A stretch of 64,000 bases of DNA from Trichobilharzia szidati (taxonomy: Eukaryota > Platyhelminthes > Trematoda > Strigeidida > Schistosomatidae): positions 5,502,354-5,566,353 of the forward strand of contig OX235272.1 of NCBI GenBank assembly GCA_944472155.2, read 5' to 3'. Each line of letters opens with the position of its first letter. Positions within the stretch are counted from its first letter, which is position 1. Position numbers and translations under genes: made by a program. This document shows positions 33,311 through 44,248 of the stretch, piece by piece. Below the pieces are notes generated by a model, which saw only the letters and a list, made by a program, of their open reading frames with translations, had not been told where the DNA came from and made no database searches.

Positions 33311-33654
33311 TCTTTTTTTGTTGGTTATCACACAGTGTGCTCATCTAAGGAGGATTGAAAAAAATGATATCTTTACGCTGATGAAATGTGATGACTTGAA
33401 ATCTAAATATCTGTTTGAATGTGTTTTCTTCCTGAATGCTGACTTAATAGAATATCTGTTTTCTTTCACCCTAACTAGACATTCTGGTTGATAAGGCAAC
33501 TCATCTAAGTCTGTCTCTACCTCCAAAGTAAGCTGAATACTTGGGGATGAAAAATGCTAAAGGCTTGGTTTCAACTCTCAGAAGAGTACCATTTGTCTCT
33601 GAAAATCCCCCTCCAATGTGGATTGCATGTGCTGGAACAAAAGACGATGTAAAC

Positions 33655-33748
33655 AATGAAGAAAATCTTCTTCTCAATGAATCATCTTCATCATCTGTAC
33701 GACCGCACTTATATTTAACAATGAATTCGTAAAATCAATCAGATACTG
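33655..33748 (-). repeat. PLE terminal-repeat relic
   Basis: gaagaaaatcttcttctcaatgaatcatc...tgtacgaccg...aatcaatcagatactgg matches the arm of the miniature PLE at 5352-5450. It is cut by the RTE fragment at 33750. Bases 33310-33655 hold nothing recognisable. Confidence 0.55.
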
Positions 33749-33749
33749 G

Positions 33750-34795
33750 TATTATTATATCATTATTTCCTTTAATTCCTAGAGGAAAATAAAGCTTCAG
33801 CCGTGAGTCTCCATTGCGTTCTGTTCTCTGCTAGAGTCTTCACCTTGCTCCAAGTCTTCCCACACACTTTCATCTCCTCTTCACATAACCTCCTCCAAGT
33901 CACCACCCTCGCACTGACGACCAACTCGCCGCTTCCCTTTCAGTCAGGTTCCGCTCGATCAATGGCTTGTCTAGTGATGTCACTTGATGGTTTCCTCAGA
34001 GTATGGCCAGCCAATCCATCTCCATTTCTTCCTGCCTATTTGTTTCACAATCGGTTCCTGGTTGGTTTGCCCCCACAGGTTCCTATTGCTGATCATTCCT
34101 GGCCGGCCATCTGATCTTGAGTATTGAGAGAATACAACTGTTAATGAAGGTCTATAGTTTGTTTGAGATGCTCTACATGACGCGCCAAGTCTCTGATCCT
34201 TGTAGTGAGTAGCACTGACTGACTTCACATTGGAGTTGAAAATCTGGATCTTATATTTGATGCTGAGTAGTGCTGTTGACCTCCACACAGACTTGAGAGT
34301 AGTGAAAGCTTTTCTTGCTTTCCCGATTCTCGCTTTGATATCCTTGTCAGTTCCGCCTGTAGTTGAAACGATGCTTCCCAGGTCGGTTGGTGAAGGAGGT
34401 TGTTTCTTTCAGGTTCCTCCCATTTATGCTGATTGTTGTCTGTCGTTGTTGTTGCTGTTGTTGGTGTTGCCCAGGAATCTTCATCATCTCTGTTTTCTCT
34501 ATGTTCACCTGAAGTCTTATCTCCTCTGGATCCATCTTCTGCCAACTTGTTGCTTTTCGCTTGAATATCTTCCAGTTTGTGGGAAATCAGACATATATCA
34601 TCGGCGAAGTTGAGATCCTCCAAGTTTTTGTGTGAGTCCATTTTATGCCTGTTTCCTCACTGCCCGCTGTCTGTCGCATTATCCAATCTACTGCAATCAG
34701 GAAAATCATTGGCGATAGTAGGCAGCCAGCTTGTCTTACTCCTGTCCTCACTTCGAAGGATTTCGTAAGTAACTGTGTTTTAGAAAATTTGTTAA
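33750..34795 (-). mobile_element. RTE-like retrotransposon, RT end to 3' tail
   Basis: Tail attatttcctttaattcctag at 33760. The minus strand runs up to RT motif B (a worn GVRQ.CLLSPMIFLIAVDWIM at about 34660-34740), then the motif C neighbourhood, where 34641-34560 reads HKNLEDLNFADDICLISHKLED with an intact FADD. Next come DPEEIRLQVNIEKTEMMKIPGQHQQQQ, the Q-rich tract and the C-terminal domain. The frame shifts at least three times. It is 5'-truncated within the RT. Confidence 0.85.
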
Positions 34796-34799
34796 GTTT

Positions 34800-35290
34800 T
34801 GTAAGGAATAATCCAGATGGGGATGACTAGATGGAAATCAGAAAAACGGATGGGGGTTGAAATTATTTAATAAGTGCGAAAAAGTGACTAATCAGTCTGA
34901 GTGTACAAAAATGAACGAAAGCCGATGGAAAGACAGTAAAATTTGTATAAGAAATCCAATGTTATGAGTCGGCTGCAATAGTGATAGTAACCATGACAAT
35001 GTTAAAATAACAACAAAATTAAAAAAATAAAGTAAAGAAAAGTATGGAAAGAATTTTACTCTGGTGGTGCATCTGGACATAGACGTCCGGTTTCAGTTCC
35101 CCAGTAGAGCCATTGATTTGGCTACGTAAAAGTGGCCTATTCTAGGTATTTCGGTGCGATGTTGAGAAACTTTTTGCAGAATTGTGAAGAGGTCGTGGTG
35201 AGAGGCTTCACGTCTAGAATTGACAAGGTGCTGGAGGACGAAATTAATAGTGTTTGTAAGCGCAATATCGCTTGAAATTAAGTCACGCGT
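34800..35290 (-). pseudogene. PLE GIY-YIG relic with trailer
   Basis: The minus strand near 35250-35070 reads HDLFTILQKVSQHRTEIPRIGHF, then a worn YWGTETGRLCPDAPPE (for YIGRTTRRLS.R..E). The trailer at 34880-35030 resembles the spacer of the miniature PLE at 5560-5700. It is short and decayed. Bases 35290-35600 have no clear assignment. Confidence 0.45.
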
Positions 35291-35698
35291 AGATAAAGGC
35301 TATCCCGGTCCAGATCAAACAAGAAGCCGGTCACTGTTTCTACGGTACTATTAATAAACAAATCAATAATTATATATACAACAAACCTTAACGGTTTCAA
35401 GAGTACAAAACACAATGCTTAACAGAAAGCAATGTACCGCTATCAGAGCGAAATAACGTTAAAGCCAAAATTACGAACTAGGCGGATCAGACACGACCGT
35501 TCAGGTAAGCAGTCAGTAGAAGAATGAACCCAAGTAAGAGATAGACAGAGCATAGGCACAAAGATAGAATTTAATTGGCTACTTAACCAATCAATAAATA
35601 AGATAAAAGTACGATTACGATAAGAATGAAGATGTGAAGTGAAGTGGAAAGAATTCAAGTGGTAAAATAAAATAAAGTAAAAACTAGAAAGAACATTA

Positions 35699-36247
35699 CT
35701 ATGACCAAGGTAAAGAAAGGGGTTTGACAAAACGTTTTTGAACACATAATTTAGGTTTCTGTTCATGTATAGCTAAAGCTTCGGCTATGCATAAGTGAAG
35801 AAAACGTAAACTTTTGGATCGATTCGATTTTGCCATATAGATAACTTTGAAAGATGAATCACGTGGGGCTAAATGACCTGACTCTAACAGGTGATCACAG
35901 ATAGACGACTTCGCGGTTCTACGTTCGCCTTTCATTAACCAGACTGGATAGTGTTCAGCTACACGTTTTCGGAGATTACGCTTACAACGTCCAATATAAA
36001 CCGCTCCACAAGAGCAGGTAAAAGAGTAAATACACATGGATGTGGACAAAAGCGGTAATCTATCCTTGACGCATTGTCTGATCATATTTCGGCTGGTAAA
36101 AACAAGTTGTAAGTCAGCTGCAGGAAAAGTACGTTTAATACATTTAGATAAACGATTTTTAATCAATTCCGAAATGGTGTCACCTTTGAAATTTCTTCGC
36201 TGAACAAAAACTGTGTTTTTACTTATGAATAAATGGGTATTTTTCAT
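35699..36247 (-). pseudogene. Inverted partial PLE ORF (GIY-YIG part)
   Basis: The 182-residue minus frame has a 20-residue start unrelated to the PLE (MKNTHLFISK...), then from NFKGDTISEL its C-terminal 162 residues are identical to the end of the 36233 ORF, with CIY, YIG, EHY and ESGH boxes intact. Its ATG (36247) overlaps the start of the plus-strand ORF by 15 bp, so the two frames diverge. It lacks the RT. Confidence 0.8.
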
Positions 36248-38650
36248 GATTTAAAAGCGTGCAAGGACCGATTGACAGTAAAGGGACTTAGTGAGTTTCT
36301 TCGATATTCTGTCAAGCTTGCGGAAGCGAATGCTAATTCTGATACTCTCAAAAGCTGCATTAAGAATGGTGAATATCCTAAATTTTACTGGAAAATTTTA
36401 CGCCGTAATCATATTTATCCTAACGGTCGAACTCTTAAACGCCATACTTTGAACCTGATCGATGCCATACAAACACGTCTCCCTGAACTTGAGAATAACG
36501 TATCTCAACGTATGCATTTCTTGTTTGAACTAACAGAGACAGAACGTAGCCTTTTCCAGGATTATATTTCTGACGTCATAAAGAAAAGATCTGAAGATGT
36601 TAGAGTAAATGTACTGAAAAGTTGCAAAACAATTGAATCTCAATTTAAGTTTCCGGATTCGCCAGAAAAATACGTTTTCAACTATTCTGATATATCTTTG
36701 TCTGATATTCAAATGCAAATCCTATCTCTCGGTCTGAAGTTCTCTACCTTTTCGTCCAGAGTCAACGAATTAGACACAAAAGTTCAGTTTGAAAATCTCA
36801 TGAATCAAACACACGACTTGAGTCCAACGTCTAGTGAAGACGTTGAACAATTTAAATCTGCATTACTTCATTGTTATTACCAGTACCAAAGAACGCAAGG
36901 CAGACAACGACATATGTTATCAAAAGAACACAAAAGACAGCTTAATGAATTGCTTAACAACAAAAACATAATACTGATTCGTCCAGACAAAGGATCAGGT
37001 ATTGTCATTCTTAATCGTGATGACTATGTCAACAAACTATGTACCATTCTGAGTGATGAAGATAAATTTCAAAAATCACCTGATCAAAAAGACAAGACAG
37101 AGAACATTGAGAAAGAATTATCAAAAACTTTGACAAAACTAAAGCAAGAATGCGTCATTACTCCATATATGTTTGATCAGCTTAAACCATCTGGTTCAAC
37201 TATCCCCCGTTTATATGGTCTTCCAAAGGTGCACAAAGATGATGTCCCTCTGCGACCTGTATTGGATATGCTGAATTCACCGTATCACCCTACCGCTAAA
37301 TGGCTTGCGGAAATTCTGGAACCAGTGAGATTAAATCTATGTAAACATAGTCTTTCGGATACTTTTGACTTTGTCAGTTATGTTGATGAAATTAATGTGT
37401 CTGGTAAGCATATGATTTCGCTAGATGTTTGTTCTTTGTTCACAAATGTACCACTAGTAGACACTATCTGCTATCTATGTGAGTATATTGATTCAAATAG
37501 CATGAACATTGGGTTACCAACTGAAGATCTTAAACAATTATTACTGAGATGCACACTGAATGTGCAATTTAGATTTAATGATGTCATCTATAATCAAAGG
37601 GATGGAGTCGCAATGGGTTCTCCTTTAGGACCGCTCTTAGCGGACGTCTTCATGGCTAGCTTAGAGAATGGCCCACTAAAGGAAACCATCGATAGTTTGT
37701 CTATGTATAAAAGATATATGGACGACACTTTCATTGTATGTGACGAAAACTCTTCAACTGCTGAACTTCTTGGAATATTTAATGGTTCTCACCCATCTTT
37801 GCTTTTCACGGTCGAAGAAGAGTCGAATTCCTCATTTCACTTCCTCGATATAAAGCTAGATAGAAGAGAGAATGGTACGTTGCTAAGGTCGATTTACCGA
37901 AAGCCAACATTCACTGGGCAGTACACTAACTTCAACAGTTGGGTACCGTTAGGGAGGAAGAGAAATCTTATTCATTCCTTATGCTCTAGAATTCGTAAAA
38001 TCTGCTCTGCAGAGACAATCGATAGTGAACTAGATAAGCTTCGATCAAATCTCCTTAATAATGGTTATCCTACAAGGTTTATCGAACGTAACATCAAGAA
38101 AGAACACGCCCCCAGACAAATTACAGTGCCGAAGAAAAAACTGTTTATGAGTCTGGCATTCAAAGGTGACACCATTTCGGAATTGATTAAAAATCGTTTA
38201 TCTAAATGTATTAAACGTACTTTTCCTGCAGCTGACTTACAACTTGTTTTTACCAGCCGAAATATGATCAGACAATGCGTCAAGGATAGATTACCGCTTT
38301 TGTCCACATCCATGTGTATTTACTCTTTTACCTGCTCTTGTGGAGCGGTTTATATTGGACGTTGTAAGCGTAATCTCCGAAAACGTGTAGCTGAACACTA
38401 TCCAGTCTGGTTAATGAAAGGCGAACGTAGAACCGCGAAGTCGTCTATCTGTGATCACCTGTTAGAGTCAGGTCATTTAGCCCCACGTGATTCATCTTTC
38501 AAAGTTATCTATATGGCAAAATCGAATCGATCCAAAAGTTTACGTTTTCTTCACTTATGCATAGCCGAAGCTTTAGCTATACATGAACAGAAACCTAAAT
38601 TATGTGTTCAAAAACGTTTTGTCAAACCCCTTTCTTTACCTTGGTCATAG
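36233..38650 (+). CDS. Penelope-like element polyprotein (RT + GIY-YIG endonuclease)
   Basis: 805 residues, uninterrupted. It should copy element RNA into DNA at a nick made by its own nuclease, in the nucleus. N-terminal region 1-240 includes the PLE-typical FYWKILRRNHIYPNGRTLKR (51-70). RT: IRPDKGSGIVIL (249-260), PRLYGLPKVHK (325-335), motif A SLDVCSLFTNVP with D398, motif B MGSPLGPLLADVF (461-473), motif C YMDD (495-498), FHFLDIKL (535-542), then YRKPTFTGQY. Nuclease: CIYSF (695-699), C701/C703, YIGR (707-710), RNLRKR, EH (721-722), DHLLESGH (741-748), and AEALAI with candidate catalytic E779. The length is usual for PLEs. The ATG follows an in-frame TAA directly, so this is the earliest start. 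All key residues are present, making it the best candidate for a recently active copy. Confidence 0.92.
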   Translation: MGIFHDLKACKDRLTVKGLSEFLRYSVKLAEANANSDTLKSCIKNGEYPKFYWKILRRNHIYPNGRTLKRHTLNLIDAIQTRLPELENNVSQRMHFLFELTETERSLFQDYISDVIKKRSEDVRVNVLKSCKTIESQFKFPDSPEKYVFNYSDISLSDIQMQILSLGLKFSTFSSRVNELDTKVQFENLMNQTHDLSPTSSEDVEQFKSALLHCYYQYQRTQGRQRHMLSKEHKRQLNELLNNKNIILIRPDKGSGIVILNRDDYVNKLCTILSDEDKFQKSPDQKDKTENIEKELSKTLTKLKQECVITPYMFDQLKPSGSTIPRLYGLPKVHKDDVPLRPVLDMLNSPYHPTAKWLAEILEPVRLNLCKHSLSDTFDFVSYVDEINVSGKHMISLDVCSLFTNVPLVDTICYLCEYIDSNSMNIGLPTEDLKQLLLRCTLNVQFRFNDVIYNQRDGVAMGSPLGPLLADVFMASLENGPLKETIDSLSMYKRYMDDTFIVCDENSSTAELLGIFNGSHPSLLFTVEEESNSSFHFLDIKLDRRENGTLLRSIYRKPTFTGQYTNFNSWVPLGRKRNLIHSLCSRIRKICSAETIDSELDKLRSNLLNNGYPTRFIERNIKKEHAPRQITVPKKKLFMSLAFKGDTISELIKNRLSKCIKRTFPAADLQLVFTSRNMIRQCVKDRLPLLSTSMCIYSFTCSCGAVYIGRCKRNLRKRVAEHYPVWLMKGERRTAKSSICDHLLESGHLAPRDSSFKVIYMAKSNRSKSLRFLHLCIAEALAIHEQKPKLCVQKRFVKPLSLPWS

Positions 38651-38746
38651 TAATGTTCTTTCTAGTTTTTACTTTATTTTATTTTACCACTTGAATTCTT
38701 TCCACTTCACTTCACATCTTCATTCTTATCGTAATCGTACTTTTAT

Positions 38747-39740
38747 TTTATAAAATTTTTTAGACAACACTTGACCTTTTTTAAAATAAGATAAACTCAA
38801 CAGAATAGTACAAAATAAGACATGGGTCAGCAAAATAACAGTTCACAAAAATACTCTGATTGGGTCATGAGTTCAACTGTCTGACTAAACAGATCGAAGT
38901 AAAAACACACACACAGTTCATTAAACAAGGTGGGATAGACACGTTAGGCATGGATATTTGTGTTGCGACAATGCTAGGCTGATCCGGGACAGGTTGACTT
39001 GATTCAAGGATAGGAATTGAATCGATCTTACAGAGTTCTTATACGGTTCTCCGTCTGGCCAGGCTAGATGGCGTTCCAGAATACGTTAACGAAGTTGACA
39101 TAGCATAATGACGACTTACCATGTTCCAAACGGGCAAAGTAACTGATAAATACACGCTGAGTTGGCTAAAAGCACCATCTTATGCTTGGTGCAGAACTAA
39201 ACTAGCCGTCTTCTGGAGAATGTGATTCGCAAAACAGTTGCACGAAATGCATTCTTCAGATATCTTCAAAAGGGTGGGTTTCGTAATTCCTTAAAATGAT
39301 TCAATTTTGTGGATTTCTATTGGAAAAGAGAAACAGAAAGTCGTGTTCCGTAGTACATGATTTAATTCCAATAACGTACGTCTTTATCTTCAATGATGGA
39401 GGTCGAAAACATGTATTCTTGATAGTTCTTACCTCAAGAAACTCAACGCCGGTGGATATTGCATAATGTTAAATGATGTATGATCGTAATATGTCATCAA
39501 TTACAGAATTCGAGTTTCTCTTTCAAGAGCTATGAATGTGGTCTGCTTTTGTCACCTAATGATTGGCACCAGGTACAGTGTTATTGTCACATTCGAGTTG
39601 TTTCAGCCAAAAAATTCAGCAAGCCGTACAGACCCAATTTTGGCATTGTTGTATTCACTGCGATGGATAGTTTGCAGATGAGAAGCTTTCATTCTGTCTC
39701 TCAGGAGAGAATTTTTAGGGCTAACAACAAAGTGTAGCTA
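38747..39740. other. Unassigned stretch
   Basis: About 1 kb with no reading frame I recognise. An 85-residue plus frame at 39480-39737 has no known motif. The GC content around 38990-39200 is higher than in the surroundings and could be part of an LTR or other repeat, but I found no second copy. Confidence 0.4.
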
Positions 39741-39744
39741 CCTA

Positions 39745-40240
39745 TGAGCACTGACTGACTGACTGAAGTGGCAACATAGGGCTTGGCACAGGAGTACACT
39801 GGTTCTAGTTGCCACACTTCCACTCACCCGAATGTATAACACAAAGGCAGACAAACGAGAGAAAACAGAAATTCAAAAAAGAACTGTAATAAGCAGAAGT
39901 GTACTGGAGAAAAGATGGTAACATGGAAAGATATAAGGATTTGATTGATCTAGTAATCACTATAATGAATACATCTGGGCCATTGAGAATGATTTTCAGC
40001 ATAATTACAAATCGTCTCCAGCCACTGGTTCTTAGTCTCCCTAGGACCCCAACCAGATAGGCCAGGAAGCTTATACTAACTGCCAAATACTTCATGGATT
40101 GATGTTAGCTTACCGTTTGAGGGGTCCCACGGTTTGGCATACGCGGCAAGCTCCCTGGACATCTCAGTCGATGCACCCTCACAACCTCGCCTATGGATTT
40201 ATCATTCTCACCTAACACTCCACGCCTTGCCTCAATATTA
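39745..40240 (+). repeat. Unknown interspersed repeat U1 (copy 2)
   Basis: Second copy of the repeat at 31640-32150, starting with the same ctgactgactgactga. Here it runs up to the PLE at 40245, which may have inserted at its right side. Confidence 0.6.
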
Positions 40241-40248
40241 TACCCACG

Positions 40249-41388
40249 GACTATTTGAAGGAACTCCTATTAAGATGTACTCTAAACGTCCAATTCACTT
40301 TCAATAATGAAATATATAGACAAAAAGATGGTATAGCTATGGGCTCACCACTCGGCCCGCTGCTTGCAGATATTTTCATGCCAAAACTAGAAAATACACA
40401 CCTAAAGAAGATAATAGACAACTTCGGGTTCTACAAGAGATACGTGGACGATACTTTTATTATCGCCAATAATGAGGAAAATTTGGAGAACATATTGAAC
40501 TTCTTCAACAGTTGCCATCCAGCAATCCAGTTCACACTTGAGAAGGAGTCCAACGCAACGATATCTTTTCTGGACGTGCAACTAGCAGGACGCGAACAAG
40601 ATGGGACACTCAAAAGATCCATTCACAGCAAACCGACATGGAATGGACAACTCATCAGCTTTCACAGTTGGGTGCCTCTATAAACAAAACGAAATCTAAT
40701 CCGCTCACTGACTCACAGAATCCACAACATTTGCAGTCCGGAAACCATAGAAGAGGAGCTGAAGACCCTGAAAAGAATCCTCCTTGAAAACGGTTACCCG
40801 GAACGTTTCATCACAAAAGCCATGAAGCCCAAAACACAAAAACCCTCCATGCTTACTGCTCCCAAGAAACTTCTCTATTTGAATCTACAATTCAACGGAG
40901 ATTCGTCAGCAGAAATACTGAGAAACCGCCTGTGCCGCTCACTGAAGAAAACCTTCTTCGCAGCTGAACTCAGACTAACTTTCTCTACGAAACCAATGAT
41001 TCGCACGAACGTGAAGGATAAGCTTCCACTGTGGGCCTCATGAATGTGCATCTACCAATTCACCTGCTCATGTGGAGTTAGGTATGTCGGCCGTACCCAG
41101 CGTTTGCTATCCAAACGAATCAGCGAACACTTACCTTCATGGTTTTATAAAGGAGAAAGAAGATCCTCCTGCCACAGCTCTATCCTAGAACACTTGATCG
41201 AATCCGGACACCAAGCAAACCCACAAAACAACTTCTCAGTTATCTACACAATACGTGGGAATCTTGCCAAAAGAGTACGAATTAAACTTCTTCAAACTGC
41301 AGAAGCAATGGCAATTCACATATTGAATCCTGAACTCTTCATACTAAAGAAGTTTGTTCAGTCACTAAATCTACAATGGTCCTGATCT
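40249..41388 (+). pseudogene. PLE RT + GIY-YIG ORF with two in-frame stops
   Basis: One frame throughout, about 380 codons, broken only by TAA at 40681 and TGA at 41041. RT motif B MGSPLGPLLADIFM, motif C YVDD at about 40441, ISFLDVQLAGRE, then SWVPL-stop-TKRNLIRSL. The linker KKLLYLNLQFNGDSSAEILRN is followed by KDKLPLWAS-stop-MCIYQFTCSCGVRYVGRTQR (YVG instead of YIG), SEHLPSW, EHLIESGH, and EAMAI...LFILKKFVQSLNLQWS at the end. The first half, including motif A, is absent. Confidence 0.85.
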
Positions 41389-41804
41389 ATCTCAACACCA
41401 AATACGTAATTTTGTCTTACCTCTTTCTTCTTTGTTTGTCTGTTTCTTAATTGCATTATTTTCTACCCCCACCCTCTATTAAATCTCTACCCTCATGACG
41501 ACTGTTGCTAACTCCATTTTCATTTATTTATAAGTGAATTCTACTCAGTTTATTAACTTAACTCTCATTCATTTTCAAGTGAATTCTACTCAGATTATTA
41601 ACTTGACTCTCATACATTTTTCATTGAACCCTATCAATTAGATTACGTCACCCAACCTACTTTTGTAACTTTATTTTAGTTTCTAACCGATTAACGCCTT
41701 CTAAATTACGTAATTTGTTGTCAAAAATTAACAATTGCACTAACACATCTTTGGAAATATTCCTTTTGTTGCCAAGATAAATTACTATAAATTTGCGGTT
41801 TGTA

Positions 41805-41846
41805 CAGCTTGAGAATGATATCGCCGAAAAGAGTAACTCTTTGCTG
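41805..41846 (+). ncRNA. Hammerhead-like ribozyme at PLE 3' end
   Basis: CAGC (41805-41808) pairs with GCTG (41843-41846), 17-nt middle, GAAA at 41826, stem III AAGAG-TAA-CTCTT, T before the cut. The box is TTGAGAA, two changes from CUGANGA, so it is probably inactive. Confidence 0.5.
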
Positions 41847-41956
41847 AACGCCTTTTCTTTTCAATATTATTCACCAAATTATACCACTTAGCAGGGTGAA
41901 AGAACGCAAACGTAATTGTACCATTTTCCAGTTAATTTTAACCTGGTTTCACTGAA

Positions 41957-42035
41957 ATCATATTGTGGCGAGTGCTACTGATAAGATTTATCAGTAGTAT
42001 ATATAAGGAAACGTTCATCGGCATAATAACATCAA
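41957..42035 (+). repeat. LTR-edge-like fragment
   Basis: tgtggcgagtgctactgata, then agatttatcagtagtatata: a short inverted motif (TACTGATAA/TTATCAGTA) shared with 46156 and 28390. It probably marks the edge of one LTR family. It is too short to classify. Confidence 0.4.
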
Positions 42036-42229
42036 ATAGCAAGGAGATGCATTTGATTTCTAAGAAGTCAAACAATACAGCGTTGTGGAGATACGCGGGA
42101 GACTTGAAAGGAACATAAAGAGACACCATATGAAGTCCAGAAGAACCGTGACACAAAGTTCTGTGCAAATGGTGCGTTGATGATAAGTTATACATTAGTT
42201 TAGCAAATCTTCGTCTTGTACCGTTTCAA

Positions 42230-43105
42230 TATCACGAGGATCTGGACTTCACCGATGATATATGTCTGACTTCCCACAAACTGGAAGATATGCAAGTGAA
42301 AACCAACAAGTTGCCAGAAGAAACATCAAAGATAGGACTTCAGGTGAACATAGAGAAGACAGAGGTGATGAAGATTCCTGGGCAACACCAACAACAGCAA
42401 CAACAACGACAGACAACAATCAGCATAAATGGGAGGAACCTGGAAGAAACAAACTCCTTTACCTACCCACATGGGAGGCATCGTTTCAACTACAGCCAGA
42501 TAAAACTGACGAGGATATCAAAGCATCGAGGATCGGGAAAGCAAGACAAGCATTCACTACTCTCAAGTCTATGTGGAGATCAACAGCACTCAGCATCAAA
42601 TATAAGATCCGGATTTTCAACTCCAATGTGAAGTCAGTCAGTGCTACTATACTGATCAGAGACTTGCACTGTGCATCAGAAAGAGCATCTCAAACAAACT
42701 ACAGACCTTCATTAACAGTTGTCTTCGCTCAATACTCAAGATCAGATGGCCAGAAAAGATCAGCAACAGAGAACTCTGGCAATGAGCGAACCAACCCAGC
42801 AGGAACCGATTGTCGACAAATATGCAAGGAGAAGTGGAGGTGGATTGGCCATACTCTGAGGAAACAAACCATCAAGTGACATCACTAGACAAGCTATTGC
42901 CCTAGTGGAACCCGAAAGTGAAGCGGCGAGTTGATCGTCAGTGCGAGGGTGGGTGACTTGGAGGAGGTCATGTGAAGAGGAGATGAAAGCGCGTTGGCAG
43001 ACATGGAGCCAGGTGAAGACTCTAGCAGAGAACCAAACGCAATGGAGACGCACGGCTGAAGCGCTATGTTCCTCTAGGAATTAAAGGAAACAATAATAAT
43101 AAATT
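42230..43105 (+). mobile_element. RTE-like retrotransposon 3' part
   Basis: Starts just after the RT motif C area (DLDFTDDICLTSHKLEDMQVKTNKL; FADD appears as FTDD), then IGLQVNIEKTEVMKIPGQHQQ, the Q-rich tract, YKIRIFNSNVKSVSAT, KRSATENSGNERTNPAGT and KEKWRWIGHTLRKQTIK, ending with the tail ggaaacaataataataaa. Two frames share the coding trace, so it is dead. Confidence 0.85.
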
Positions 43106-43109
43106 GAAT

Positions 43110-43330
43110 ATTTTACTAGACAGGAAATAACCAAACTTGTCAGTAAGCAAATAAAGTCACACAAAGTAATCTACAAACTGAAGAGAAACCTTCCCAAGAC
43201 AATACGCTTTCATCCTCTTTTCACTGTTGAAGCTTTAGTCATTCAAATAAGGGAGGTGGAGGTTCATATAACAGAGAAGACTATTCAACCGCTTCTACTA
43301 CCCTGGATACGACCTTTGTTTTTTTGCTAT
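43110..43330 (+). pseudogene. PLE extreme C-terminus
   Basis: Plus strand: HKVIYKLKRNLPKTIRFHPLFTVEALVIQIREVEVHITEKTIQPLLLPW: the last ~50 residues of a PLE ORF (compare FKVIY...LCIAEALAI...VKPLSLPW). The rest is lost. Bases 43330-43740 look like its trailer, without a clean ribozyme. Confidence 0.6.
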
Positions 43331-43744
43331 CGACTTGATTTCGCTTGTCTGTTTTGCGATTCTTTACAAATTTTGAATCTTTTCGAACTGCTGTGTGATA
43401 TCACGTTTTCCCCAGTTTCTCTGTGTTTCCTGACTATAATTCATTCCACAAATTATTTGTATACATTGTTGAAATTGTTTTTATGTATTGATTAATATCA
43501 GCAACTATGATTACAACTCATCACTTTTGTCAGTATCCTCATTTGTGAAAAAGTAGTCGTATGTAAATGCCACTGAGCACCTAGAGAAAGCGAATTAGCG
43601 GAAAAGAACCTCTTTGATGAAGTTATGGAAAAGTCTTATTAGAAGGCAGACAACTTGGGAGCAGATTTATTTGTGACCTATTCCATTTACCTCGAAGCTT
43701 TTGCAACAATTATAAGCAAATCCACGATATTGTCTAATAAAGCT

Positions 43745-44110
43745 CTTGAATTTCTAGTTTAGTTTATATTGTTATATAAAAAAGTAAACTGCATTGTAGA
43801 CTACTCCAGATACGCAATGTCCTGGATTCAGGTTTTCCTCCTGTCTATCCTAGCGGTTTCTAGAAAAATATTTCATCTGACCGTCTATGTGAAGTTGTTA
43901 AAACAAAATTTGTATGAAAAACAGCCTTTACTGTTACAATTTGTAAACTCTTTTGCATTTTGCCTATCACCCATAACTGCACACTCCCTTCTGTTATTCT
44001 TTTGTAAATGACTTAAAATAAACACTGTTACAGTAGTGTTCCTCTAAGCCAACTTTTTGATATTAGCCGTGACAGACAATTAGACTCATGCAAGAAAATG
44101 ATAAAAATTC
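43745..44110 (+). mobile_element. CR1-like fragment
   Basis: Plus strand: KLLKQNLYEKQPLLLQFVNSFAFCLSPITAHSLLLFFCK, parallel to LRLFTGITQPLLLQFINLCILPILLNCSPHLFFPGLLKK in the 15.0-15.3 kb copy, then worn sequence to about 44110. It is interrupted by the neighbouring PLE. Confidence 0.5.
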
Positions 44111-44209
44111 GTTTTATCGGACAATCAGCACCTTATTTGTTCACAAATGTAATGCGGTTATTATTCCAGTAAATGAAATATCCCCATATTGAAATCAAAA
44201 CAAGATTTT

Positions 44210-44248
44210 GAGCGAACAATTGTTTTCGATAACTTCTTCTTCAGGCTC
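44210..44248 (-). ncRNA. Hammerhead-like ribozyme, left arm
   Basis: Reverse-complement copy of the fold at 45625: GAGC/GCTC stem I, CTGAAGA, 10-nt stem II segment, GAAA, AAC-AATT-GTT stem III, C. Confidence 0.65.

Larger units (their letters stand above)
35603..38746 (+). mobile_element. Intact PLE with 588-bp inverted arms
   Basis: Left arm 35603-36190 is the reverse complement of right arm 38159-38746, equal in length, without gaps and without a mismatch that I could find. The right arm is the 3' end of the ORF (last ~164 codons) plus 96 bp of trailer. The left arm is thus a 5'-truncated, inverted second copy. Penelope elements are known to carry a truncated second copy in direct or inverted orientation, so the shape fits. 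I found no hammerhead fold at the outer ends and no obvious target duplication. Confidence 0.85.
40245..41850 (+). mobile_element. 5'-truncated PLE with 3' ribozyme
   Basis: Contains the RT half and nuclease of a PLE (40249-41388), a ~420-bp AT-rich trailer and a hammerhead-like end at 41805. It is truncated just before RT motif B. Confidence 0.8.

Noticed and set aside
33541..33732. 63-residue frame with an apparent host-like sequence
   Set aside because: Its second half is antisense to a PLE terminal repeat, and no domain is recognisable.
35443..35766. 107-residue minus-strand frame
   Set aside because: It lies out of frame across the PLE trailer and the ORF end, is rich in F, L and S, and has no motif.
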